DNA of 64,000 nucleotides from Ornithodoros turicata (taxonomy: Eukaryota; Arthropoda; Arachnida; Ixodida; Argasidae): the NCBI RefSeq assembly GCF_037126465.1, contig NC_088205.1:31727482-31791481 (forward strand), written 5' to 3'. Within the stretch, counting starts at the first letter, position 1; each line of letters starts with the position of its first letter. The translations under genes were made by a program, and so were the position numbers. Positions 1-9,880 of this stretch are shown here, one piece after another. The notes below the pieces were generated by a model. The model was not told the DNA's origin and ran no database searches. It was given only the letters and a program-made list of their open reading frames with translations.

Positions 1-484
1 GGAAATATGTTCGACACGGCCGCTCTATGTTTACTTCCTCCATGCATGGAACCCATTTGGAGTAGACCTGTGCGCCGATGGCAGTTTGACCGGCTGCGGC
101 GTCAAGCCGGTTTTTCGGTCGACGTCGGCGACGCGAGCATGCAGATGCTAACCGTTGCCATTAGCGTAGGCCCTGTGGTACCTAACATGGGATGTAGCAG
201 TAATCATCTGGTTATTTGTGTGTGAGGAGGCACTACGCGCATAAACGCGTGTGGTTTCCTATTCCGCAAAAAGCAGAACTGTCAGACATCTTTTCTCTTT
301 TATGTTTTTTATTTCAAGGCACACCACCCATCTCTACGTGTGCTCTTTTGGCACGTTGCCGCAAGAACGGAACCCTCCAAGTGGATTAAGTTGTTTATTG
401 AAAAATATATGTTAGTTAACACTTGGCTAGAGCAAGTCACGCATGACTAGGTGAACATTTGTTGCACGCTATCGAATTTTCTTC
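1..484. other. no recognisable gene
   Basis: I see only short accidental reading frames and no splice-bounded exon, repeat or inverted end. The hAT remnant starting at 485 may own part of this stretch as its 3' non-coding end, but I could not find a matching terminal inverted repeat. Confidence 0.4.
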
Positions 485-2813
485 TCAGTTCTCCTTGCTG
501 CTGATTGAATTTTTGCAGAGCTCGTAGTTGTCATGTACAAAAATTAATTTGTCCAAAGCCGAAGGATGTAAACTTGCCCTCTTCGCTTGCACAAACAGCC
601 CGGCAATCGAGAACACACGTTCGCTGGGGGTGCTCGTTGCTGGAATGCTTAGCACTTTTTTTGCCAAAGACGATAACCACGGAAGCTCGCGCTCTCTACG
701 TTTCCAGAACCCCAAGAGCCCATCAGCTTCGGTTAACGGCATGCCGAAGCAACCGAGAAGCGCGTGGCACTCAGCTCGTATAGAGTTTGTCGTCACAAAC
801 GAAGTTGAGGAATACCTTTCGGCAAGGTCGGTTAGGCACCCCATCAAAGGTTTCGGAGACGCACCCGTAGCGGGCAAATCGCATTCCTTGCAGTATTTTG
901 CGACCTGGGATGCCAGAAAGTCCACTTTATCCATGTACCTTTTCTCAAGGATATCCTCTACTATCTTCAGGCTCTGAAATCTTAGGTCAAGAAGCGATGC
1001 TGTGAGTGCAAGGTCGCTGACAGGAAACCGGTGTTCAAACTTTCTCAGCATTGCTCTCTTGAGCGATCTCACGAGCTCACTGTCGTCTTCGCTGTCAGTG
1101 AGGCACTGTTCTATTTCACACCTTAAGACGAGGAGAAGGTTGAAAGTGCACCCTTTTTGGGCGGACAGAAGCTCGACGGATGTGCGAAACGTCTTGAGGA
1201 ACTGGAGCAGTTCCGTTATCAAGATCCGTTCCTCTTGACTTGGTAGAAGGCTGACGTCTACCATGGACAGGAGCTTTTTCAGCGGTACGTACTTCGTTGA
1301 GATGCTTTCAAACATTTTTAATATACTGTGCCAGTGGGTGGGCGTATCGGACTTCACAGTAGCATGCCTTGTTGAAGACACCGGGTTTGCTGCATACTGG
1401 TGATCGTGGTCTTCTGTTACTGGCGCCAAGGGGTACTGCTCATCGTTTTCAAAAATGTTGCCAACTTCTGAAAGCGACAGAACGACAGTTCTTGTTTCCT
1501 CCTCGATCAAGTCTTCAAGCATGTCAGCTTTGTAATGCACTGCGCGCTCTATGGACCAGCACTTCACAAGAAGCGCCTGCAGTTTAGGAACTTTTCCAAA
1601 GCCGTCCACGAGGATGAGGTTATGAAGGCCGTGACCTATGCACAGGTGCTGCTCTGTTTTGGCCAATGGGGCTACACGCTTTACGTTGGAACCGGCATCA
1701 GTGACGGAATGCACCACATTCCCATTTAGCCCAAACTCGTCGACGCACTTCGAGAGCTCGTCAGCGATGGCGTCTCTGGTGTGCCTCTGTGTCATATTTC
1801 TTGTCGTCAGAGTGATGCCTCGTAAGTCGAAGCTTTCTACAAAGTATAAACAAAGCTTGATATTAGGCGCAAAGTGCGGATACATGTTTCCCACTAAATA
1901 CAATTATCATCGATAAAGTGGCAGGTGAAAGTTATGTAGCTTCTCCTTCTGTAATTGTCAGTCCAGAAGTCGTAAGTCATCGCCATGAATCTGGGTCCCC
2001 GTTTTATTTGTTGTTTGACGTGGTCACGCATCAGGGAAGATATGTCCACCAGGGCACCTCTAGAAAGGGTGGTGCGGTCGGGAAGGTCTGCTGCTGATTG
2101 CACAAGGCCTTGCTTTACCATGAAATCCTGTTGATAATTCAAACGACAAAACAAAACAGCTTCAGAGAGCACTGCCCGGCTTCAACAAACTTGTTTTCTA
2201 ACCCCTGGCACAAAGACAACATAACCTGAAAGCCATCCACGTCTACAATGCTGAATGCCAGCAGGTCTCTAGCTAACCAAAGCACCATGTCTCGTGCTAG
2301 GGTAGACTTCCGCTCTGCAGCTGTGGCGTGAGATGTCCTCCTTGGAGCAGCTTTGAAAAACGTTCCTATGTTCCCTGTTTGCCTTTCGTTGAGGTCTATC
2401 CGATGGGCTTCATACAGGTGTCTCTGCAGATTGGTTGTGCTCACCGATGAAGAGTACCGCTTTACGTTACTCCTGGGTGAAAATATTGGTTATTAACGTG
2501 TGGGTTCCGGATGGGAAAGACAGGCAAACGGCTGGAGCGCTTTGTCTGCTAAATACAAGAGTGCCCAATATACCCTGATGCTTCTTCAAGATACTAACTT
2601 TTCAAATGATGTGTCTCCGTCCTTCTCCTTCGCGCGCACCAGGCACTCTTCACAGAATAAATCAGAAGCGATGTTCCTCTTCTTGTCACCATCTTGCAGA
2701 ACAAGACCACCAAAGTAGCGCCAGACCCCGCTCGTTTTTGTGGCCTTTGAACTTTTGTCGATAGAGAACAACGACACTTTCCTTCGGAACGGACAACTCG
2801 TTTCCGATGTCAT
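485..2813 (-). pseudogene. hAT-family transposase with BED zinc finger (broken)
   Basis: This is a cut-and-paste DNA transposase remnant read right to left. Exon 1 (2813-2599) starts at an ATG and carries the first half of a BED finger (VWRYFG, then CEEC). A 126-bp intron (2598-2473, GT..AG) joins in frame to the second half (NLQRHLYEAH), so the complete finger is W..YF/C-x2-C/H-x4-H. The hAT catalytic body follows: TYDFWTDN, TDAGSN and CIGHGLHNLI. The C-terminal dimerisation segment is IPATSTPSERVFSIAGL, ending at 485. The frame changes near 2140-2170 and near 1895-1905, so the chain cannot be made as one protein unless further introns exist. Terminal inverted repeats were not found. A domesticated ZBED gene is the alternative, but the frame breaks favour a dead transposon. 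Confidence 0.8.
2473..2598 (-). other. intron inside the BED finger coding region
   Basis: On the minus strand a GT donor follows ...TTTGAAAA at 2599, and a pyrimidine-rich tract ending TTTTCACCCAG precedes 2472. Removing these 126 bases keeps the frame and joins CEEC to the RHLYEAH half of the zinc finger. Confidence 0.7.
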
Positions 2814-2907
2814 GGCAAACCTCGAAGGCAGCACCGCGCAATCGTTTTGAGCTTCCCGCTTGTGCTCGTCCGCACACGAAACGAGATCAACCACGGAACG
2901 CCGTACC

Positions 2908-3375
2908 CAGGTCCCCCAAGGTCGCCATTTTCCCATGTATTTGTTCCTATCCCGATGCGTGCAATGCCGGAGGCCGCCCTTAGATACCCCATTGTTACCA
3001 GACATTGGCCTGCGTTGCATTGTAGCGCGCTAAAGATCCAGTTAAAGCACAATCCAAGCCAGGCCAAGTCACCGAAGGAGAAATGGACGACTGCGCCTGG
3101 TACAGCAGGTACGCTATGTGATGCACGCAGCCGTGCACTAGATCCTTCCGATCGCTCAACACGTTTAAAAACGAGACCAAAAAGTGAAACACGACCGAGA
3201 AAGTTGTTATACGCGTTTTATTTGGACATATAAAGATTAGATTCATTCGCAGAAACAACAAAAACATTTTGCCGCTAAACTTAGCGCGCTGAAGTGATCC
3301 GGAACGGCAACAGTGGGGTATCTAGTGGCGGCCTTCTTCGTTGCACACTTTTCCGAGGTGAGTTTGGGGGACCTG
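2908..3375 (+). mobile_element. hAT-type MITE 'X', copy 1
   Basis: A 468-bp non-autonomous element with inverted ends CAGGTCCCCCAA (left) and TTGGGGGACCTG-type (right). It is flanked by the perfect 8-bp TSD GCCGTACC (2900-2907 and 3376-3383). A second copy in the opposite orientation lies at 31635-32918. It has no coding capacity; its long open frames are shared by both copies only because the DNA is. The 8-bp TSD and CAGG start fit hAT; P and other 8-bp-TSD superfamilies are not excluded. Confidence 0.85.
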
Positions 3376-3938
3376 GCCGTACCGAACGCGCGTGGTCCCT
3401 CGGCGCGCCGTGCTGGCGCCAGCGGCGGCGCCGGCGTGAGGCAGATCGGCGGCGACGGCGGCGCGAATCGGCGGCGCACAGGTCTAATTTGGAGGCGTGT
3501 TGCCGGTTTTAGTGCTACAATCAAATGGGGAAGTGCATTGTGCGAGAGGGAGTGTTGTTGAAAGTGCGCCTGTGCTAATTGTTGTGTTCTTCGCCACACG
3601 TTCTTCGTCACACGTCGTTGTGTTCTTCGTTGTGTTGTTCATCTTGGTGCTCTAAGACGTTGCACTGCTGCCACTTCCCTACGGCAGAGTAAGCATAAAA
3701 AGGAGCGCAACGCTCCTGAAAGGGGCCCTTTTTGGTTTCTCCTTCGGCGCGAGTGAGCGGGCTGTATACTGTTGGTGGTAAAAATAAACCTAATTTGTTT
3801 GATTGAATCTGTTGTGTTGCTTGTTCCTTCGCGCGCGGAACGGACGGGCTGACGCCCCGAGGGTGTGGGAACTTCCACAAAGAATATAAAAAATATCTCA
3901 AATTGCAGGTGGATGCCGACTGGTCTTAAAGTCCAGGA
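3376..3938 (+). other. possible 5' LTR/leader of the Gypsy-like element
   Basis: This stretch runs from the MITE TSD to gag. It has a GC-rich left part, a TATA-like GCATAAAAAGGAG near 3695 and AATAAA near 3783. It then reaches GGGAACTTCCACA, ending near 3879, which could be the CA end of an LTR. No second LTR remains on the 3' side to prove the boundaries, and I could not identify a tRNA primer-binding site. Confidence 0.3.
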
Positions 3939-4613
3939 TTGCAATCGGAGTTTACGTCCCTTCACGACTTCCAAAAGCGGTCCAAAAACGAATTTCTTCC
4001 TCCGGATTACGAATACCGTGTCCTAGAGGAATTGGATAAGCGTACTCAACATCCTGAGGAAAGCTTACCTGAATTCGTACGGGCATTGCAAGATATGTAC
4101 AGTAGAGCGGATCCCACTGCTACGGAAGAGCAGCGCGTAGCACGGCTATCCGTCAGTGCCACCCGCGCTTCCAGCCCTATTTAAGAGCCCATCGCTTTAC
4201 TACCCTTGAGGCGTTGGCCCAGGAGGCTCGTTCAATACAAGGCGACCTCCTGGCAGAGCTCGAATACCGCCCCCACCGCCCCCAGAGCTAGCGTTGGAAC
4301 CGCGCTGCGCGTGGTCGGGAGGAGCCGCCTCGGTCAAACGCCTGCATTCAACAGGTTTGGGTGACAACCCCCGTAATTCATACAATGCGGAGTCATCCCA
4401 CCGAGCCCTAGATGCTTCCTCTATGACCAAAGGACGATCCCTGCAGGAACGAGCCTTGACAGACCCGTCCCGCCGCGAAGTCGCGGTCAACCTGGCCTTT
4501 CAGCTAGCGAAACCCTACGGCAGCGGGAGCGGCATCATCCTGCGCCCCCGCAGCCACGAGCGCCCAACGGCTGTTGGAATTGCGGCAGCCCTGACCATTT
4601 TCGTCGGGAATTC
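3939..4613 (+). pseudogene. Gypsy-type gag remnant
   Basis: This is the capsid/nucleocapsid region of an LTR retrotransposon. The N-terminal part contains DYEYRVLEELDKRTQHPEES. The downstream part, in a shifted frame from about 4150 (FQPYLRAHRFTTLEALAQEA), ends at a TAG near 4290. A further shifted frame contains a CCHC-like zinc knuckle, CWNCGSPDHFRREF, at 4572-4613. The last cysteine of that knuckle is replaced by phenylalanine, and a stop follows 19 codons later. At least two frameshifts are needed to read through. It is collinear with the protease (about 5005), so this is one decayed element. Confidence 0.7.
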
Positions 4614-4849
4614 CCGCGACAACGACCAAACACCCGTAACGTGCCATCGGGAAACTGTCGCAGCCGGCGTCCATGAATGCTCGCTCAACGACGTCGGCAA
4701 GTTGCGAAGAAAGCGAGGAAACGGTTACTATTCGTGGCCTTGATCAGTCAAAAACTAGCTTTGCAAGCAGTGAGATAACGCAAAGAAATGCTTTGGCTCC
4801 TTTTGCTTTTTCTGTCCGAGATTTCATCGAGGATAAGGAACCAAACACC

Positions 4850-5002
4850 CCCAAGCAGCAAAATGTGCTGAAAGTCGAGTGCAATAGGGGTGGACGGTAT
4901 GTGTCTTATCAATATTCTTTAGTTTCACGGGTCTGTTCAGGGGCTTCCACCTACCCGTCCACCCCTATTGCACTCGGCTTTCAGTACATTTTGCTGCTTG
5001 GG
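4850..5002. mobile_element. short palindromic MITE, copy 1 (153 bp)
   Basis: The inverted arms begin CCCAAGCAGCAAAATG and end CATTTTGCTGCTTGGG-like. About 47 bp per arm pair around a short AT-rich loop. The element sits between gag and protease of the Gypsy remnant. A second copy is at 45286-45439. No clear TSD was found. Confidence 0.75.
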
Positions 5003-5004
5003 TC

Positions 5005-5313
5005 GCTGTTCGAATTTTGGGCAGAGATTACATCGCCCTTATCGACACCGGTGCTACGCTTTCCCTTATCGGAGACAGTGTTTACGAGCATTGCGTATCA
5101 CGGCATGTGGAATTACAATCCACAGATGTCACGCTTCGTCTTGCTTCCAATGACGCCGTTCCAGCACAGGCTGCAGTTGCGCGTTTTGATGGGAGACGAC
5201 GAAAGCAGCGCTTTGTGCACCTTCCTGGCCTGGCAGTTCCTGTTATCCTGGGCAGAGACGTCATCATCCGGCAGAAGTTGGCGCTGGACCTGCCCAATGC
5301 AGGATATGTGTAC
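5005..5313 (+). pseudogene. Gypsy-type retropepsin (aspartic protease) fragment
   Basis: The frame reads LGRDYIALIDTGATLSLIG, with the catalytic Asp-Thr-Gly. It is followed by the flap region and VPVILGRDVI, which corresponds to the hydrophobic-hydrophobic-Gly-Arg/Asp strand of retropepsins. It then ends at GYVY, where a DNA transposon begins at 5314. Across that insertion the Gypsy frame resumes with HGSSGFFRF near 9890. The downstream apparent extension of this reading frame to 5463 is transposon terminal-repeat sequence and not Gypsy. Confidence 0.75.
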
Positions 5314-5530
5314 AGGTCCCGACAAAAGTTTACGGAACACGCGAGCGGTGTATTTTCTCCTCGGTACGACACCCTAGCGGCAAGCGGAAGCTGGCGAAGT
5401 CAGGCCAGTTCACTGCCTCAGTGGGGCACTGATCTCGATTGTAAAAGGCTGGATCGCGGATAGGGAGCGCGATCGTGCGGCAACCGGCCGCCATCTTACT
5501 GTACCCAAAACAGTCGCCGCAGCGATTATG
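5314..5530 (+). repeat. left long terminal inverted repeat of the P-like element
   Basis: It matches the reverse complement of 9769-9877 in its outer half. Beyond that it matches more loosely the reverse complement of about 9170-9303, the right arm being split by the foldback at 9304-9760. Confidence 0.7.
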
Positions 5531-6650
5531 GCAACTTCTTGCAATTATGGTCGTACCAACCGTACCGGCAATGATACCGGGCCGAAATTTCTACAGGTGA
5601 GTCATTCTTTATCAAGGAATAAATAGGCGACCATTCTGTACATTTATTTGACAATTATGAAGTGTTTTTTTGTCCAAAACCAGCACTGGGTGCAAGTTGT
5701 TTGATCGCTCTTCCGAGGTTCAATCGAACCCACTTGCATTTTACCCGCCGGCAAATACAGTTTGAGTGCATAACATGCTGGAGATAACATGTTACACTAC
5801 ACTGATAGTGGTGTCATCAATATGTGCGAGCACTCGAGCGCTTTTCTGCATGCATTGCTAGCACGGTACCACGTGTTCTCTACGGAAGCAAGTGCACAGT
5901 CATTTCTTTGAACCACCTTCGCGTATAAGTTCAGTATTACGTCATAATAAGACCAAGATAGTCACCCTTTTTCTTGTATTGGTATTATTTTGTGTCTTGG
6001 TTTGATTTGTGACAAAGAATCCTACGTAACGGTGGTGTGGTGTGACTTGGATACCGCCTTTGTGTCTGAGCTATGTTGTCAGCTTGTTGCGATAATAATA
6101 ATTTGTATCTTGTCGTGTTATTTGCAGCAGTGTGGTCCCTCAATACAGGTTTCCTCACGGGGGCTACCCGGAGGGTCGTCTGTGTCATCGAGCATCACCT
6201 GTGTCATCGTCTGACGCGATCGAGCTTACAGATAAGTATCATGTTCCTCATTCACGGGTTCCTACTGTACGAGGAGGAACCACCCCAGTGCACGCACTGT
6301 GGTGAGCCTCTCTCAATTTTGTACATTCTCTTTACATGTTCACATCATGGAACACATCACTTCAAAGAGCTTTATATACACCTTAGACCCCTTCACCCAG
6401 CATTGTGTCTTAGTGATGAAGCTATAATTTCTTTTACAACAGCGTTTAAACGTTGAAATTTTTAAAAGATATCAAGATTGTAAACTCTGTTTTAAACTGA
6501 TGTTTTAAACATTTATGCGATGCTTTTACTAAACAACATATTTATTTTTAACTAGTTGCAACCTAACAAATGTTCTCTCCTTCACAGCTGCCTCGACATA
6601 CGCAAGAAATGGGTGCAAAACCTGAGCAGTGCAAAACCTGAGCAGTGCCC
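5528..6650 (+). pseudogene. possible THAP-domain exons of the P-like element
   Basis: Exon 1 (5528-5596) starts ATGGCAACTTCTTGC and ends at a good donor (CAG|GTGAGT). It encodes a short SCNYGRTNRTGND..GPKFLQ peptide that resembles the start of a THAP finger (C-x-x-G..NR..G..KF), with the second zinc cysteine apparently lost. A candidate exon 2 begins after CTTCACAG at 6588. In one frame it reads CLDIRKKWVQNL, like the conserved KW helix of THAP domains, but that frame is not the one exon 1 splices into, so a frameshift is needed. This is a weak, motif-based call. Confidence 0.35.
6225..6460 (+). pseudogene. 3' tail of a non-LTR retrotransposon ORF2
   Basis: The frame contains PPQCTHCGEPLSILYILFTC and continues to a stop after FTTAFKR. 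This cysteine pair followed by a hydrophobic-Leu-Cys segment is typical of the C-terminal end of jockey/R1/I-type ORF2 proteins, downstream of RT or RNase H. Nothing upstream supports the rest of the element, so it is a 5'-truncated scrap nested in the P-like element. Confidence 0.5.
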
Positions 6651-6726
6651 ACAAACTTCGATCACCGCAGCACCTCCAAAAAGTAAAAGCATATGTGTCA
6701 CATGAGATTTTTAAAGGTATTCATAG

Positions 6727-7228
6727 CAGTGATGGCCAGTAGTTAACTACATGTAGTTAAACTACCTGATTGTAGTTAAAAAGTAGTTACCAACTACTTG
6801 CAGAAATGTAGTGTGCAACTACTAGTTAAACTACTATTTCGAGTAGTTGGCTACAGTAGTTAGGTTACTGCAGGCGCCAACTACTTCCGATTTTGCCGCA
6901 AGCTTTACGGCATGGCTGTGCTTCCGATTTTTACCTTGAGCTACTTGTTTGATGAGAACGGAGGTGCAGAGCAATTGTGCCGTGCATGTGTACTAAATTT
7001 TCACTTTTCTCACTGCTTGTGATTCATATTTAGGGGTCTTAGAACGCTATAGAATGGGATTGGTGTTGATGGACAACATTAAGTAGTTATAGATGGTTTA
7101 ACTACACTGCAGTAGTTAAAGAAGTAGTTTTAACTACCCTGCCTGAAAAGTAGTTGGAACTACTAGTTAAACTACTCCATTGCAAAGTAGTTAGTAGTTA
7201 TAGTAGAAGTACTTAGTGGCCATCACTG
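6727..7228. mobile_element. hAT MITE (GTAGTT-rich), 502 bp
   Basis: The terminal inverted repeats are CAGTGATGGCCA. A perfect 8-bp TSD ATTCATAG lies at 6719-6726 and 7229-7236. The interior is built from repeated TAGTTAACTAC-like units, probably transposase-binding subterminal repeats. It has no coding potential. Confidence 0.9.
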
Positions 7229-7236
7229 ATTCATAG

Positions 7237-9169
7237 TATATAATACCTTGTATTAACTGTTGTAGATCTAACTCACCTCTACAGTGTACACCCTCAGGAA
7301 TTAAAACTTGTTGCGGAACTGTGGTCATTGTTTCAGTTACTAGGCATGCACATATATGCTATAAGAAGAAAATTATTTCTTGAGAATGCACTACTGTTGA
7401 TCAAACTCATGCAGCTGTAGGTTTACCTTCGGCCTCTTGGAACTCTCTGTAGTTGCCTTAGCTGCAGGAGGAGTGTCCTCCAGCGTGTAAACTACTTGCA
7501 AAAATATTGACGTATTTAAGGTTATGACACAGTTTGAAGGGTTTCAATTCAGGAAATTTGCAGTGGCAGGGCCTGCCAGAGTGAAACCTACTGAATATTT
7601 ATGGTGTCGAAGGGGCGGTTCCTTCAGGACAGGAATATCTTGGATGGGAGCAAAAAGCTTGAAATTAACAAAGTGTTGTTTGCATTACGCACTTTGTAAT
7701 ACACTGAACACATAGGCAGCAAAACAAAAATTTAAAATTCAGCATGTATGAAAATTGGGTGCAACAAATTTACATAGTGTACCTGTACGTTGTCATTTCT
7801 GTGATATATATTGTCATTGCAGGGAGGTCACAAAACAATAAATGTATTGTTTTGTCACTTCCCTGCGCATTCATTGTATCTTGAAATGCGTATATGCCAG
7901 AATAAATGTTGAACTTGAAAAATGTATATTTTCTTTATTCATAGAGCATAACATCACTTATCTTTACAAAAGCATATCGTGTTAATCTTTGTCACTCAGA
8001 ATGCACAACCAAGAAAGCCATCTTCCACTAAACATCACGTTTGACAAGATTCAGTTGGTATCATTTCATACACAGGGAACACCAGGGCTCCAGTTTCAAG
8101 CTCCAAATCGTCATGTTGCAGTTGGGAAACCGTACATGTGTAGTGCAAGAGAGCCCTCGCACATGAAAATGTAAGATGGGAGTCACTGTTAATGCAAAGT
8201 GACTCCTATAAGAGAGACTGACGCTGAAGAAAAGTGTGCAAACTGCGGAAAGTGCCATAGAGGGTTTTCAGAAATCGTGCCTGGTTTCACAGCAGTGCTA
8301 CCACATTCCCTTTTAGATGACGATGATAATGATTGGAGCGGATTGGAGTTTCAGATGTGCAGCTGCATTTTTTGCAACGTGCTCCACATAACTAGCATGA
8401 CAAAGTCAGCAGTGGATGGCAGGCCCCCATCCTTACGCAGCTTTGTTCACGCTGCAGTTCTATTCAGCAAGAGCATGTGAGTACGCGAGAAGGACATTCA
8501 ATTTCACCTGCAAATAATCAGAAAAAATGAAGGAAGAAGAAAAAAGAAGTGCTGTACTTCAAAAGGATATAAGTTTTGTGTCTCAAGGAGGTGTTACCAC
8601 TTACTAAATAACTTTATTAAGCTTACATCAACACCTAGATTAACTGGCCTAAGCGTAATCTAATTCCGTGCAGTAATTGTTTGGGATGCTTCGGTGTGTT
8701 CATATTTGCGAGGCATTACATCGAAGACACCACTGTCGTTCACTAAAAGACCCTTTCTTGCTTGATATCAATCAAATTAAACGCATACGCCTGTTTGAAA
8801 CAACGGCTGTGATTCTACGGGGCGATTTCTTTCTACCATGCGGGTATCCCTTCTGGGACCGTTCTTTGTGGAACAATTTTTGTCCAGAACGCAGCACGGG
8901 ATATTATATACATGGTTGTTGTTAACCTCACATCGTTTCTTATTGAAATATTGGCTGGGAAACGTGCTGTAGTACAATTCCCAGCGCTGCACTGCAGTGA
9001 CGGTCTAGTTTCGGAATGCAAAACATAACGTTATTAAGAATCGAAATGCAGGGCACCTGCGAAACACTGTTAGGATACATCAGTATACTGGCACCTTACA
9101 AAATCGCGTGACGACAAACAATGATCAACGCCTGTAGCGCAATAAATACTCACAATCTCTGTTGCCTCC
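7237..9169. other. non-coding interior of the P-like element
   Basis: It contains several short frames without recognisable domains, including one around 8199-8480 with two CxxC-like pairs (CANCGKC, CSCIFC). Without supporting splice sites or similarity I do not call a gene. A small hairpin lies at 7819-7866. Confidence 0.35.
7819..7866. repeat. hairpin
   Basis: GCAGGGAGGTCACAAAACAA and its near-complement TTGTTTTGTCACTTCCCTGC are separated by about 8 nt. It could be a tiny MITE relic or a structured RNA end. No TSD was identified. Confidence 0.5.
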
Positions 9170-9877
9170 CATTGTTTCCAATGGGCACACGCAGCGTTTT
9201 AGGGCCCACCAACATGGCGACCCGAATGCGTGCCTCTCTCCCACGAGCCCCTCTCCCATACGCGATCCAGCCTTTATACATAGAGATCAGTGCAGTGGGG
9301 TGAACGACTGCGCTCTTAGCGACACACAGCGGTAGTTTCGGTATGATTACTGTTCCATGTGCCCGCGAAGTGAGTTGGATTTTACTGTTGTGCTCGCCAA
9401 CAATACGTGATTCAACTATTGTGGGGACAGGGAGCTCGCCGCTATCATCGTGATAACAAGGATGAATCATGGTGGCAACACTTTACGGTGTATTACTTTT
9501 ATTGGAAAGCTATGATATGTAGACAACAGAAAGAAAGTGTGAAAGAGAAAGAAAGAGTGAAAGTGTTGCTTTATTATAGACGACGCGTGACGAGCTGATA
9601 ACCAATTGACGCTGACATTGATAACTGATTGACTGATAAACAACTGACGTTAGTCACGAGTTGTTGACGAGCAGAACAGTTAAATCCAACTCCCTTCGCG
9701 GGCACATACAACAGTAATCGTACCGAAACTACCGCTCTGTGTCGCTAACAGCGCAGTCGTCCACGCCTCTGAGGCAGTGAACTGGCCTGATTTCGCCAGC
9801 TTCCGCTTGCCGCTAGGGTGTCGTACGGAGGAAAAAATACGCCGCTCGCGTGTTCCGTAAAATTTTGTCGGGACCTG
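9170..9877 (-). repeat. right long terminal inverted repeat, split by a foldback insertion
   Basis: The outer part 9761-9877 and inner part about 9170-9303 together mirror 5314-5530. The intervening 9304-9760 is a separate foldback element. Confidence 0.6.
9304..9760. mobile_element. foldback/MITE element in the right arm of the P-like element
   Basis: The inverted arms are about 110 bp (9304-9415 and 9650-9760), starting ACGACTGCGCT. They include the shared GCGGTAGTTTCGGTA and GTGCCCGCGAAG blocks. The centre carries AAAGA-rich sequence and ACTGATTGACTGATAA-like repeats. No clear TSD was found. Confidence 0.75.
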
Positions 9878-9880
9878 TAC

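Larger units (their letters stand above)
5314..9877 (+). mobile_element. P/THAP-like DNA transposon inserted in Gypsy pol
   Basis: A 4.56-kb insertion bounded by long inverted repeats starting CAGGTCCCGACAAAA. The outer ~113 bp (5314-5424 versus 9769-9877) match nearly base for base. Similarity continues inward to about 5530 on the left and about 9170 on the right (GAGATCAGTGC, AAAGGCTGGATCGCG, CGCCAT), with a foldback element (9304-9760) inserted in the right arm. Just inside the left arm is a THAP-like first exon (5528-5596). No complete transposase is present. The TSD is not clean (TGTAC/TAC). Placement in the P superfamily rests on the THAP-like exon and is inferred. Confidence 0.65.

Noticed and set aside
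2847..3233. 128-codon plus-strand frame also conserved in inverse copy at 32.6-32.9 kb
   Set aside because: Conservation is explained by both being copies of the same MITE; there are no domains, and both strands are equally open.
3294..3611. Overlapping Arg/Ala-rich open frames on both strands
   Set aside because: They arise from GC-rich sequence with few stop codons and run across a MITE boundary and TSD, so they cannot be one gene.
5313..5463. Protease frame extension after GYVY
   Set aside because: The same bases occur inverted at 9769-9877 as the terminal repeat of an inserted transposon, so the extension is not Gypsy coding sequence.
7500..9170. Search for a full P transposase in the 5.3-9.9 kb element
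   Set aside because: No RNase H-like core motif found in any frame; only a weak THAP-like start.
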